From: Methyloversatilis sp. RAC08
GTDB taxonomy: Bacteria; Pseudomonadota; Gammaproteobacteria; Burkholderiales; Rhodocyclaceae
NCBI RefSeq assembly: GCF_001713355.1
Contig: NZ_CP016448.1
Location: 248,001 to 312,000 of the forward strand
Direction: 5' to 3'
DNA: 64,000 bases
Below, piece after piece: positions 1 through 8,078 of this stretch; within the stretch, counting starts at the first letter, position 1, and each line of letters starts with the position of its first letter. A program made the translations under genes and the position numbers. Under the pieces are notes generated by a model. The model made no database searches, was not told where the DNA came from, and saw only the letters and a program-made list of their open reading frames with translations.

Positions 1-1
1 T

Positions 2-907
2 TCAGCGTCCGCTCTGCCTCGCCAGACGCGCCGACGCAAATTCGCCGAACTGCTTGGCCATATAGGTGCGGAAGCGCTCCGACGGATAGAGCAGCGCCAT
101 GTGACGCACCAGTCGGGGACGCAACGGTACGGCCACCAGCAGACCGAGGCTGATTTCATGCCGGATGGCCGCGCGCGACAGGATGGCATAGGCCAGCCCG
201 CGCTCGAGCACGCCCTTCACCGACGACAGCCGGTCAAGTTCGAACGCCAGAGGAAGCTTGGCCGGATCGACACCACCCCGTGACAGATAGTCTTCAAGCA
301 GCGCACGCACGCTGCCGGCATCGCGGCCGGCGCAGGGGTGTTGAAGCAGGTGCTCGGGCGTGACCGCGTCCAGCCCGGCCAGCGGGAAATCTGGCGCGCA
401 GACAACCACCAGCTCGTCTTCGGCGCACGGTTCGACCATCACCTGTGCGCCACCGCGGCCCAGACCTTCGACGATGCCGATGTCGAGCACGCGCTCGTCC
501 ACCATGTCCTCGATCACGCCCGGGTTGTCGACGGTAAGCCGTGGCACCACGTTCGGATGCGCGATGCGAAACTCTGCCAGTACCGGCGGCAAGTGATATT
601 CAGCCACCGTCGGCGTGGCACCGATCAGCAGGTGACCACGCAGGTCACTTGCCATTTCCTGCAGCTCGTTTTCGAGCGTCGCGAAGAGGTCGAGGATACG
701 GTCGGCGTAATCCTTCACCTTCAGACCTTCTGGTGTCAGCGTCACGCGGCCGTGCGCGCGCTCGAACAACCGGGTGCCGAAGTGTTCCTCAAGCTGCTTG
801 ATCTGGAAGGTGACTGCGGGTTGCGTCATCTGCAGCAGTTCGGCGGCGCGGGTAAAGGACATCTGGCTCGCCGCTGCGTGAAACACCTCCAGCCTTCTAT
901 CAGGCAT
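2..907 (-). CDS. LysR-family transcriptional regulator
   Basis: A 301-residue LysR-type regulator. The N-terminal winged helix-turn-helix spans about residues 5-64 (MSFTRAAELLQMTQPAVT region at 16-33). A substrate-binding-like effector domain follows from about residue 92 (GHLLIGATPTVAEYHLPP). The start ATG was chosen over a longer frame because it gives the usual LysR N-terminus and has an AGAGGGA ribosome-binding site 4-5 bases upstream. It is divergent from the lplT-like gene, with about 245 bp between, the classic arrangement for a LysR regulator controlling itself or its neighbour. The sequence most resembles the CysB/CbbR-like branch, but the inducer and targets cannot be read from it. 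The gene is complete: its stop codon begins at the second base of the window. Confidence 0.93.
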   Translation of the reverse strand: MPDRRLEVFHAAASQMSFTRAAELLQMTQPAVTFQIKQLEEHFGTRLFERAHGRVTLTPEGLKVKDYADRILDLFATLENELQEMASDLRGHLLIGATPTVAEYHLPPVLAEFRIAHPNVVPRLTVDNPGVIEDMVDERVLDIGIVEGLGRGGAQVMVEPCAEDELVVVCAPDFPLAGLDAVTPEHLLQHPCAGRDAGSVRALLEDYLSRGGVDPAKLPLAFELDRLSSVKGVLERGLAYAILSRAAIRHEISLGLLVAVPLRPRLVRHMALLYPSERFRTYMAKQFGEFASARLARQSGR

Positions 908-953
908 TTTTCCCTCTTTATAAGTGACGCTCGCCCTCGTGGTTATAGACCAA

Positions 954-973
954 GTTGACGTTTGCAGGTCAAC
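954..973. promoter_or_regulatory. Inverted repeat GTTGAC-N8-GTCAAC, candidate LysR operator
   Basis: A perfect 6-bp inverted repeat (GTTGAC, 8-base spacer, GTCAAC) sits 47-66 bases upstream of the LysR-family start codon, in the intergenic region shared with the divergent transporter gene. LysR-type regulators commonly bind dyads of this size at this distance to autoregulate. The symmetry is seen directly; its use as an operator is inference. Confidence 0.4.
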
Positions 974-1153
974 CAAAATGTAAGGTCTGGCGGCTTTCCA
1001 GGACGACCACTGCGGCCCTCCCCGGTGCTGCATTGCATCAGCGCAAAGCAGTGTAGCAGCGCCGTGTCACGTCATCTGGACAGTGCGGGCTTCGTGGTAT
1101 AAAGGCGCACTTTTTGCGCAGGGCCGGCGTGCAGTTCCGGCACACAACGCCCG

Positions 1154-2419
1154 ATGCCTCTTGGCTTCTACATGATCATGGCCGCGCAGTTCTTTTCTGC
1201 GCTCGCCGACAATGCTTTGCTCGTGGTCGCCATCTTCGTGCTGAAAGACGCACTGGCACCCGACTGGCAGATCCCCCTTCTCAAGCTGTTCTTCACCATT
1301 TCGTACGTGCTGCTGGCCGCCTTCGTCGGTGCGCTCGCCGATTCGATGGCCAAGCGTCGCGTGATGCTGATCAGCAATGGCATCAAGGTGGTGGGCTGTG
1401 CGCTGATGTTCTGGCATGTGCATCCACTGCTCGCCTACGCCGTGGTCGGTCTGGGCGCCGCATCCTACTCGCCGGCCAAGTACGGCATCCTGACCGAATA
1501 CCTGCCGCACCGTCTGCTGGTGGTCGCCAACGGCTGGATCGAAGGCCTGACGGTCGGCGCCATCATCGTCGGCGTGCTGCTGGGCGGTCTGCTGATCGAC
1601 CCGTCGCTGAGCGCGCACCTGCTGGCGATCGACCTGCCTTTCGTCGATACCGGGCTCGACACCACCGTTGAAATCAGCCTGATGCTGGTCGGCCTGCTCT
1701 ATGTGCTGGCTGCCATCTTCAACCTGTTCATTCCGGACACCGGCGTACCGCTGAAACCGCTGAACAGCAGTCCGGCCGCATTGATCGCCGATTTCAGCCA
1801 CAGTTTCAAGGGGTTGTGGCGGGACAAGCTGGGGCAGATTTCACTCGCGGTGACCACGCTGTTCTGGGGTGCCGGCGCGACACTGCAATTCATCGTGATC
1901 GACTGGGCTGACCGCGCGCTCGGCATGGGTCTGTCGCAGGCGTCGAAACTGCAGGGCGTGGTGGCGGTGGGCATTGCCATCGGCGCCGTGATGGCGGCAC
2001 GCCGCATCACGTTGCGCGGCTCGGTACGGGTCATTCCGCTGGGCATTGCGATGGGGCTGCTGGTGCCGCTGATGATTTTCGTCACGCAGCTGTGGGTGGC
2101 GGTACCGATCCTGATCCTGATCGGCGCCTGTGCCGGCTTCTTCGTCGTGCCGATGAATGCGCTGCTGCAGCACCGGGGCCACATGCTGATGGGCGCCGGT
2201 CACTCGATTGCCGTGCAGAACTTCAATGAAAACCTGTCCATCCTGATCATGACCGGGCTGTACGCCGCGCTGCTGGCCGCCGGCCTGTCGGTGTTCGTGG
2301 TGATGGTCATGTTCGGCCTGTTCGTCGCCGCGACGATGTTCATGGTCGGCAAATGGCACAAGGCCAACCAGCGCAAGCGCGACGACGTGTCGCTGCTCGA
2401 CGACGGCTTCAGCCACTGA
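1154..2419 (+). CDS. lplT: Lysophospholipid transporter LplT-like MFS permease
   Basis: A 421-residue polytopic inner-membrane protein of the major facilitator superfamily. It shows the LplT pattern: FYMIMAAQFFSALADNALLV at residues 5-24, then a cytoplasmic loop with GALADSMAKRRVM near residues 59-71, and about twelve hydrophobic segments. Known LplT proteins flip lysophosphatidylethanolamine into the cytoplasm for re-acylation by the acyltransferase Aas. The length is close to the E. coli protein (about 400). No aas gene is adjacent here, so the pairing seen in enterobacteria is not preserved. A related MFS permease of other specificity cannot be fully excluded. The gene ends 24 bp from the convergent uracil-DNA glycosylase gene. 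Confidence 0.85.
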   Translation: MPLGFYMIMAAQFFSALADNALLVVAIFVLKDALAPDWQIPLLKLFFTISYVLLAAFVGALADSMAKRRVMLISNGIKVVGCALMFWHVHPLLAYAVVGLGAASYSPAKYGILTEYLPHRLLVVANGWIEGLTVGAIIVGVLLGGLLIDPSLSAHLLAIDLPFVDTGLDTTVEISLMLVGLLYVLAAIFNLFIPDTGVPLKPLNSSPAALIADFSHSFKGLWRDKLGQISLAVTTLFWGAGATLQFIVIDWADRALGMGLSQASKLQGVVAVGIAIGAVMAARRITLRGSVRVIPLGIAMGLLVPLMIFVTQLWVAVPILILIGACAGFFVVPMNALLQHRGHMLMGAGHSIAVQNFNENLSILIMTGLYAALLAAGLSVFVVMVMFGLFVAATMFMVGKWHKANQRKRDDVSLLDDGFSH

Positions 2420-2443
2420 CCTCTTCTGGCCCGCCCCGACGGC

Positions 2444-3238
2444 TCAGCGCGCAGCCAGCGCCGCCCGCGCGAAACACAGGTCTTCCCATGCCTTGGCCTT
2501 GTCCTGCGGGCTGCGCAGCAGGTAGGCCGGGTGATAGGTGACGACCACCGGAATGCCTGCACGGTCGAACAGGCGTCCGCGCGCCGCGTTGATCTTCACT
2601 TCGCCGCCAAGCAGGGTCTGCGCGGCCGGCCGGCCCAGTGCAACGATGATGCGTGGCTGGATCAGCGCGATCTGCCGCTCGAGATAGGGCTGACAGGTGG
2701 CCATCTCGGCCGCTTCCGGCGTGCGATTGCCCGGTGGCCGGCATTTCACCGCATTGGCGATGTACACATTCCGCCCGCGCGCCAGACCGATGGCGGCGAG
2801 CATCGCATCGAGCAGCTTGCCGGCCTGACCGACGAAGGGCTCGCCGCGCAGGTCCTCTTCAGCGCCCGGCCCTTCGCCGACGAACAGCCAGTCGGCTGCG
2901 CGGTCGCCGACGCCCGGCACCGCCATCGTGCGCCGTTCATGCAGCGGGCAGGCGCGGCAGGCGCCAATCGCGGCTTCCAGTGCCTCCCAGTCGAGGCCGT
3001 CAGTCGCCACGTGCGCCGGAGCTGGCGCCACGAGCGGCGCAGCGGCCGGCATCGCGGCCGGTCGCGCTGCGGCGGCGGGCGCGCGAACAGGTGCTGCCAA
3101 GGCCGCTGTATCGGACACGCCGGCGACCGCCGCGTGTTGTTCTGCCGGCGGGCTGTCTGCGCGCGCGCCCGGCGCATCGCGCAGACGCCAGAGCGGCGCC
3201 AGACCCATCTCCCTCAGCACGGATGCACGCCGATTCAT
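2444..3238 (-). CDS. Type 4 uracil-DNA glycosylase (iron-sulfur)
   Basis: A 264-residue base-excision repair enzyme that removes uracil from DNA. The family-4 signature is clear: GEGPGAEED at about residues 121-129, a C-terminal TYHPAYLLR motif with H236, and four cysteines (C94, C97, C166, C182) arranged as the 4Fe-4S ligands of this family. The first 80 residues form an Ala/Pro-rich low-complexity extension, common in betaproteobacterial homologues and absent from the catalytic core. The ATG was chosen because it makes an ATGA overlap with the rimI stop codon; a GTG three codons upstream is possible. It is the last gene of a tsaB-rimI-udg operon. Confidence 0.92.
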   Translation of the reverse strand: MNRRASVLREMGLAPLWRLRDAPGARADSPPAEQHAAVAGVSDTAALAAPVRAPAAAARPAAMPAAAPLVAPAPAHVATDGLDWEALEAAIGACRACPLHERRTMAVPGVGDRAADWLFVGEGPGAEEDLRGEPFVGQAGKLLDAMLAAIGLARGRNVYIANAVKCRPPGNRTPEAAEMATCQPYLERQIALIQPRIIVALGRPAAQTLLGGEVKINAARGRLFDRAGIPVVVTYHPAYLLRSPQDKAKAWEDLCFARAALAAR

Positions 3239-3795
3239 CGACGCCACCGCTCGTTCGTGCCTTCGTTCATTGCCTCATTCGATCCCGCTCGAAAACCTGC
3301 TCGCCAGCCCTCTCCCAACTCGGCACTCATCACGATGGCGTCCTCGCGCCCGTCGAGCGCCGGGTAATAGCGCGGGCGACGGCCGATGGGCTGAAAGGCG
3401 GCGGCGTCGTACATGGCGCGCGCCGCCACATTGGACGGACGGACTTCGAGAAACATGCGCTCGGCACCATACAAGGCCGCTTCGCGCGCCAGATGATCGA
3501 GCATCAGGCGGCCCAGCCCGCGCCGCTGCATGGAGCCCGCGACGCTCAGATTGAGCAGATGCGCTTCGTCGAGCACGCACATCATCACCGCATAGGCGAC
3601 CAGCACGCCGTCCTGAAAGAGCACGCGGCAGCAGTAGCCGGCGATCAGCGAATCAGCGAAGTTCACCCGCGTCCACGGAAAGTCGTACAGCGTGCTTTCC
3701 AGTCGGGCAACCTCATCCAGATCACTTTCACGCATCGGCGCAAAAGCGCGCTGCGCCTGATCGGCGGGCTGTACGGATGCGGCAGACATTTCCAT
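3235..3795 (-). CDS. rimI: Ribosomal-protein-alanine N-acetyltransferase RimI
   Basis: A 186-residue GNAT acetyltransferase. The acetyl-CoA-binding motif is QRRGLGRLMLDHL, followed by the family's LEVRPSNVAARAMYDAAAF segment. RimI acetylates the N-terminal alanine of ribosomal protein S18. The start used (MEMSAASVQ) overlaps the tsaB stop codon by one base (TGATG); a second in-frame ATG lies two codons later. The frame extends far upstream over tsaB, but that part is a shadow. The tail (AMNEGTNERWRR) is longer than usual. The tsaB-rimI pairing is very common in proteobacteria and supports the call. Confidence 0.9.
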   Translation of the reverse strand: MEMSAASVQPADQAQRAFAPMRESDLDEVARLESTLYDFPWTRVNFADSLIAGYCCRVLFQDGVLVAYAVMMCVLDEAHLLNLSVAGSMQRRGLGRLMLDHLAREAALYGAERMFLEVRPSNVAARAMYDAAAFQPIGRRPRYYPALDGREDAIVMSAELGEGWRAGFRAGSNEAMNEGTNERWRR

Positions 3796-4490
3796 CAGGC
3801 GCGGCCACCCGCGGCCAGACGTTCGGCGGTCGTCTGCGCCACCTTGTCGCGCACATAGATCGGCGACGCCAGCGCGGCGTCGATGCCTTCGCCAGCCGCC
3901 AGGCGCAGGCAGCCCAGACGGCCGATCTGCCGCGCATGCGCGTTCAGCCCGGTGTCGATCGAACCGAGATCGGCGACCCAGGGCAGTTCGGCAACCCCGG
4001 CAAGCGCAAATCCGCTGCCGCAGCCCTGCCATGACGCCAGCTCACCTTCCGGTCTGCACACGCCTGCCGGCGGGCTCACCCGGACGTTCGACAGCGCTGT
4101 CACGCCATCGCCACGCACTTCGTAACATGCGCTGTAGACCTCGCTCATGCGCGCATCGACACAGACACACTTGAATCCGTCTCCCGCCGACAGCGCCAGT
4201 GCCTCGAGTGTCGGAACGGCCACCAGCGTGACGCCGCTGCCGACCGACAACCCCTGGGCCACCGATACGGCAAGCCGCAGACCGGTGAAACTGCCCGGCC
4301 CGGCACTGAACGCGATGCCGTCGAGCTGCGGCAGCGCCAGGCCGCTTTCGCCCAGCAGTTCGGTCACCCATGGCAGCACGAAGCGCGCGTGCGTGCCAGG
4401 CGTACCGCCTTCGCGCACGCGCACTTCGTCATCAAGCAACAGGGCGACCGAGGCGGTTTCGGATGATGTTTCAATCGCAAGCAGCTTCAT
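3795..4490 (-). CDS. tsaB: tRNA threonylcarbamoyladenosine biosynthesis protein TsaB
   Basis: A 231-residue protein of the ASKHA fold that partners TsaD, TsaC and TsaE in making t6A at position 37 of ANN-decoding tRNAs. The family N-terminus MKLLAIETSSETASVALL and the GPGSFTGLRLAVSVAQGL motif are both present. The start was set at this MKLLAIETS; the frame is open for 25 more codons upstream but those residues do not match the family. It is the first gene of a tightly overlapping operon with rimI and a uracil-DNA glycosylase. It is divergent from the receiver-TPR gene, with about 140 bp between them. Confidence 0.93.
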   Translation of the reverse strand: MKLLAIETSSETASVALLLDDEVRVREGGTPGTHARFVLPWVTELLGESGLALPQLDGIAFSAGPGSFTGLRLAVSVAQGLSVGSGVTLVAVPTLEALALSAGDGFKCVCVDARMSEVYSACYEVRGDGVTALSNVRVSPPAGVCRPEGELASWQGCGSGFALAGVAELPWVADLGSIDTGLNAHARQIGRLGCLRLAAGEGIDAALASPIYVRDKVAQTTAERLAAGGRA

Positions 4491-4628
4491 TCCGTACGGC
4501 GATTCGATGTCGAAGCGCGTGATTGTAGGGTGTTCCGGCGCGTCCGGCGCCTTCGGCCACTTCAAGAAAAGCGCTTTCCGAGCCGTTCATTGCGGCGTTA
4601 TCGTTAACCCCGGAAGGGGCTTTTAGTC

Positions 4629-6203
4629 ATGTTTCTGCCGACCGAAGGACTGGACAAGATGCGCGTCGTCATTGCCGACGCGAATCAGGTCGTCCGTACG
4701 TGGCTGCGCACGCAACTGTCGCAGGCCGGCGTGAAGCATGTCGCCATGGCCGGAACCGCCGGCGACCTGTTGCGCCAGTGCGCCGGCACGACACCGGACG
4801 TCGTGCTGTGCGACCACAACTTCGGCGAGAAGCACGACGGCCTGCGCACCCTCGAAGAACTCCGGCTGAACAACATTCTGCCGCTGTCGTCGGTGTTCAT
4901 CATCGTCACCGGCGAGCGCCTGCGCGCGCGCGTCGTGTCGGCAGCCGAATTCGCACCGGACGATTACCTGCTCAAGCCCTTCACCTCCGGCCAGCTGGCC
5001 GAGCGGCTGGAACGGGCGGTCGAAAAGAAGCTCGCATTGAAGGCGGTCTTTGTGGAAATGGCCCAGCGCAACCTGCCCGGCGTGATTCTCGAATGCGACC
5101 GGGTGGTCGAACGTACGCCGCGCTACGCACTGGACGCGCTGCGCATTCGCGCCGAAGCGCTGATTGCGCTGGGCCGGCTGGATGAAGCGAGCGAAATCTA
5201 CCAGGCCATCATCGCCCGCAATTCCGTACCCTGGGCGCGCATCGGCTATGCGATGGTGCTGCGCGAGCGTGGCGAGGCGCGCGAAGCCGCCGAGTTGGCG
5301 GCGCAGATCAGCGAGGAATTCCCGGATTTCATGGGCGTCTATGATTTCCTCGGCGAACTGCACGAACGCAACGGTGAGCTTGCCGAGGCACGCACCTATT
5401 ACGAACGCGCCGATTCGATCGCGCCGGACAACCTTCGGCGGCTGCGCAGCCTGGGCGAAATCTGTCTCGAACTGGGTGACGTCGGGCAAGCCGCGACCGT
5501 CATGCGGCGGGTGGTGGACCGCACCGAAGGCACTTCGCTGAGCTGTACCGAAGACCACCTGACGCTGATCAAAAGCCTGGTCGGGCTTGACGATACGGAT
5601 GCCGAAATCAACCAGCGCATGCAGGAAATGCGCACCATGCTGGGCGACAGCGAACGTGCCGCCGTGCTGTCCGACGTCATCGAGGCACGCCGGCTGAGTC
5701 GCAATGGTGACGAAGAAGGCGCGCGTCGCGCCATCGATCAGGCACTCAAGACCCATGAACAACTGCGCACGCCGGACACGCTGGCCACGACGGAGCTTGC
5801 TGAAGCATGCCTGCAAACCGACCGCCAGGACGCCGCCGAAAAACTGATCAGCACATTGCCCGACGCGCCCGGCGTGCTGCCGAACCGGCTGAAACGCCAG
5901 TCACAGTCGGCACGTGATCGTGCCAGGGCGGCAGCGGCGCAGCTCGAAGCCGAGCGCGCCGAAGGTCCCGACCTCGACCACATCGAGGCCGAACTGACGC
6001 GGCTGGGCACACTGATCAAGCGACTGGATGTGACCTGGGACGACGCGCTCGCAGCGGACGCGCGCAACATCCTGATCGACGCCTTCACGCTCGCTCCGCG
6101 CGAGCGCAGCGTCATCGATGCGCACATCCACTACAACCGGGTGGCGCAGAAACACGGCTTTGACCGGCACAAGCCGACGGCGCGGGCGAGCAGTCCGGAT
6201 TGA
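4629..6203 (+). CDS. Response-regulator receiver domain fused to TPR repeats
   Basis: A 524-residue cytoplasmic protein. Residues about 10-130 form a CheY-like receiver with acidic residue D17, phospho-acceptor D62 in VVLCDHNFG, T94 and K116 in YLLKPF. The remainder is helical with tetratricopeptide-type units (for example IRAEALIALGRLDEASEIYQ and LGELHERNGELAEARTYYE), suited to protein-protein contacts. There is no DNA-binding or enzymatic output domain. A GGAAGGGG ribosome-binding site lies about 10 bases before the start. No histidine kinase is adjacent, so it is an orphan receiver. Related receiver-TPR proteins are known in betaproteobacteria and Pseudomonas, but the function of this one cannot be assigned. 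Confidence 0.85.
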   Translation: MFLPTEGLDKMRVVIADANQVVRTWLRTQLSQAGVKHVAMAGTAGDLLRQCAGTTPDVVLCDHNFGEKHDGLRTLEELRLNNILPLSSVFIIVTGERLRARVVSAAEFAPDDYLLKPFTSGQLAERLERAVEKKLALKAVFVEMAQRNLPGVILECDRVVERTPRYALDALRIRAEALIALGRLDEASEIYQAIIARNSVPWARIGYAMVLRERGEAREAAELAAQISEEFPDFMGVYDFLGELHERNGELAEARTYYERADSIAPDNLRRLRSLGEICLELGDVGQAATVMRRVVDRTEGTSLSCTEDHLTLIKSLVGLDDTDAEINQRMQEMRTMLGDSERAAVLSDVIEARRLSRNGDEEGARRAIDQALKTHEQLRTPDTLATTELAEACLQTDRQDAAEKLISTLPDAPGVLPNRLKRQSQSARDRARAAAAQLEAERAEGPDLDHIEAELTRLGTLIKRLDVTWDDALAADARNILIDAFTLAPRERSVIDAHIHYNRVAQKHGFDRHKPTARASSPD

Positions 6204-6286
6204 ACAGGGAAATCTCGGTTGATCAGCGCCGCAGGCCGGGTTGGCAGGGGGTTGCGGCAAGGCGAGAGGGCGCTGCAGCGGCGCGC

Positions 6287-7174
6287 TCAGGCAGATGAAG
6301 ACGCCGCGTCGGGGACAAAACGAGCCTGCGCCCCTGACCACCACGCACCCACCGAGCGATTCAGCGCGCCGATCTCGATCTGTGGCGCCGGATTGCCGCG
6401 GCCATCGAGCCGATCGAGGTCAGGTTGCGCGCCAAATACGCCGCCGGTCAATCGACCACCGGCAACGAACTGGACACCGGCGCAGCCATGATCGGTGCCG
6501 ACACTCAGATTTTCCGCCGCGCGACGACCGAATTCCGAGCGTGTCATGAGCACGGTGTCGGGCCAGCGACCCGACGCCTGCAACGACGCGCGCAGCGTTG
6601 ACATCGTTGCGGCGAGTCGCGCCAACAGCCGGCCATGCAGCTCGGGCTGGCGTTCGTGCGTATCGAAGCCGTGCAGCGCGAGGTGCAACGAATGCAGCGG
6701 CGCACCGGATGCGATCTGCTCGAGCGCCTGCGCGAGTGAGGACGGGGCGGATGCAGGCGGCGGAAAGGAAAGCGACTGAAGTGTGTCGGCGGCATCCGCT
6801 GCCGGAAAGTCAGGCAACGCAGCCTGCATCAGCTCGACCGCACGGTAGTGCGACAGGCTGGCGTCGGCACTGCCCACGCCATGCATGACCGCCAGTTCGC
6901 CGGCCGACCACAGCGGCATCAATGGCCGAAGCGACGGATGCAATGCATTGCGGTCATCGAGCGGCAGCGCGCTGTTGCGGTCGATCGCAATGGTCGGCCT
7001 GAGCGCGGTGTAGCGTGGATCGGAAACGGGGATGACGGTATTGAGACCGTCGTTGCCACCGACCAGATCGATGACGATCAGCAGTCGGCCGAGCGGGGCC
7101 GCTTCGGCAGCCCCGACGCGCCCCCCTGCCAGCGGCGCTGCCGCAGCGCACTGCAGGAAATGGCGTCTGTCCAT
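6287..7174 (-). CDS. DUF1501 family exported protein
   Basis: A 295-residue protein of the DUF1501 (sulfatase-like) family. Recognisable family motifs in order are GGNDGLNTVIP (39-49), LHGFDTHERQ (167-176), EFGRRAAEN (214-222) and GTDHG (226-230). The N-terminus MDRRHFLQ followed by an alanine-rich stretch looks like a twin-arginine export signal, so the protein probably acts in the periplasm. It is shorter than typical DUF1501 proteins, which are around 400 residues, and the usual DUF1800 partner is not next to it. Instead it is the third gene of a run of three exported proteins. The biochemical function of the family is not established. Confidence 0.85.
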   Translation of the reverse strand: MDRRHFLQCAAAAPLAGGRVGAAEAAPLGRLLIVIDLVGGNDGLNTVIPVSDPRYTALRPTIAIDRNSALPLDDRNALHPSLRPLMPLWSAGELAVMHGVGSADASLSHYRAVELMQAALPDFPAADAADTLQSLSFPPPASAPSSLAQALEQIASGAPLHSLHLALHGFDTHERQPELHGRLLARLAATMSTLRASLQASGRWPDTVLMTRSEFGRRAAENLSVGTDHGCAGVQFVAGGRLTGGVFGAQPDLDRLDGRGNPAPQIEIGALNRSVGAWWSGAQARFVPDAASSSA

Positions 7175-7206
7175 CGATTGTCGGGCAGGTCTGCGGGGGT
7201 GAGTGA

Positions 7207-7545
7207 CTAACGATCCGGCGCGTCGCGATAGAGCTCGCGCGATGCGTCGCGGATGTCGCGCCGCAGCTGCCGGCGCTCTTCCGGCGTCAGCCCGGGGCCA
7301 CGCTGGTCACCGTAGTTGGCACGGCGCGCCGCTGTCGGATCTTCGCCGTCGAAGCGGCGCATCGGCGGCAATTCGCCACTGGCGGGCATGATGCGTTCCA
7401 TGTACTGGCCACCGACGAAGTCGCGTCGCCCGACCGGGTCGCCGCCCGCGGCCTCGACTGTCGTCGAGGCAATGACCGCCGCGCCCATACAGGAGCACAG
7501 CACGGCGCGTCGCCGTCGTACGCTGGTCAGATCTGCACCCATCAT
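7207..7545 (-). CDS. Small exported protein of unknown function
   Basis: A 112-residue protein with an N-terminal signal (RRRRAVLCSCMGAAVIASTTVEA) and a C-terminal charged helix, GLTPEERRQLRRDIRDASRE. The start has an AAGGAG ribosome-binding site about 10 bases upstream; the frame upstream of it is a shadow. No enzymatic domain is recognisable. It lies 33 bp before the DUF1501 gene and 22 bp after another small exported protein, so the three are probably co-transcribed. The TPEERRQLRRDIRD motif resembles short helical segments seen in many uncharacterised betaproteobacterial envelope proteins, which is not enough to name a function. Confidence 0.7.
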   Translation of the reverse strand: MMGADLTSVRRRRAVLCSCMGAAVIASTTVEAAGGDPVGRRDFVGGQYMERIMPASGELPPMRRFDGEDPTAARRANYGDQRGPGLTPEERRQLRRDIRDASRELYRDAPDR

Positions 7546-7567
7546 TCGTGTTCGCTCCTTGCCGTCG

Positions 7568-7897
7568 CTACTGTTCAACTGCGGCACCGCCGGGCGCTCG
7601 CGCCATCGGCCCGATGCGCCCCGGATTGTAGAGGTAGAGACTGGCGCGGTGAAGTGCGTACTGCCGCGCCAGATGTGCTGCCTGATCCTTGCCCTGAGCC
7701 ACGTCCGACGATGCAGTACCTGCCCCATCACGACTCAGGGTATCCGAAGCCCGGGCCGGAATCGATTCAAAGGGTGTCTGCGCTCCGACTTTCGCCGCAC
7801 CGCCCGTCTGCACCGGGGGCGACACCGCACTGGCCGCCGACGCGGCAAACGATGCGCTGCAGAGACACGCCCCGACCATCATTCCGAACCCTTTCAT
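7568..7897 (-). CDS. Small exported protein of unknown function
   Basis: A 109-residue protein starting MKGFGMMVGACLCSASFAASA, a clear signal peptide. The mature part is Ala/Gly/Pro-rich with a short amphipathic stretch (AAHLARQYALHRASLYLY) near the C-terminus. A GGGAGG ribosome-binding site 5 bases before the ATG fixes the start. No family is recognised. It is the first gene of a probable operon with another small exported protein and DUF1501. The operon is divergent from ompR, with about 180 bp of shared regulatory sequence. Confidence 0.7.
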   Translation of the reverse strand: MKGFGMMVGACLCSASFAASAASAVSPPVQTGGAAKVGAQTPFESIPARASDTLSRDGAGTASSDVAQGKDQAAHLARQYALHRASLYLYNPGRIGPMARAPGGAAVEQ

Positions 7898-7990
7898 CAC
7901 TGCCTCCCTGTGGCGTTTCCCGCCTTGACTGGTTGATGGACGAAGCCTGAACAACCGCTGTTAGCCGGATGTGAGCAGACCCGCAGGGTT

Positions 7991-8026
7991 TGTAAGCGCA
8001 CGTTAACGCCAGCCGTGCCGCTTACA
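7991..8026. promoter_or_regulatory. Inverted repeat between the exported-protein operon and ompR
   Basis: TGTAAGCGCAC (7991-8001) is mirrored by GTGCCGCTTACA (8015-8026), with one extra base in the right arm. It is centred in the intergenic region between the divergent exported-protein operon and ompR, about 55-90 bases upstream of the ompR start. Its position suits an operator serving either promoter. The arms are read directly; the binding protein is unknown, and OmpR itself is one candidate. Confidence 0.4.
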
Positions 8027-8078
8027 TGCGCTCACCGGCAGATTGAATACTGCAGACACGCTCGGGTAGCATCGCGAC

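Noticed and set aside
1067-1801. A 244-codon minus-strand frame opposite the LplT gene
   Set aside because: Gln/His/Arg-rich low-complexity shadow of a clearly coding membrane protein gene.
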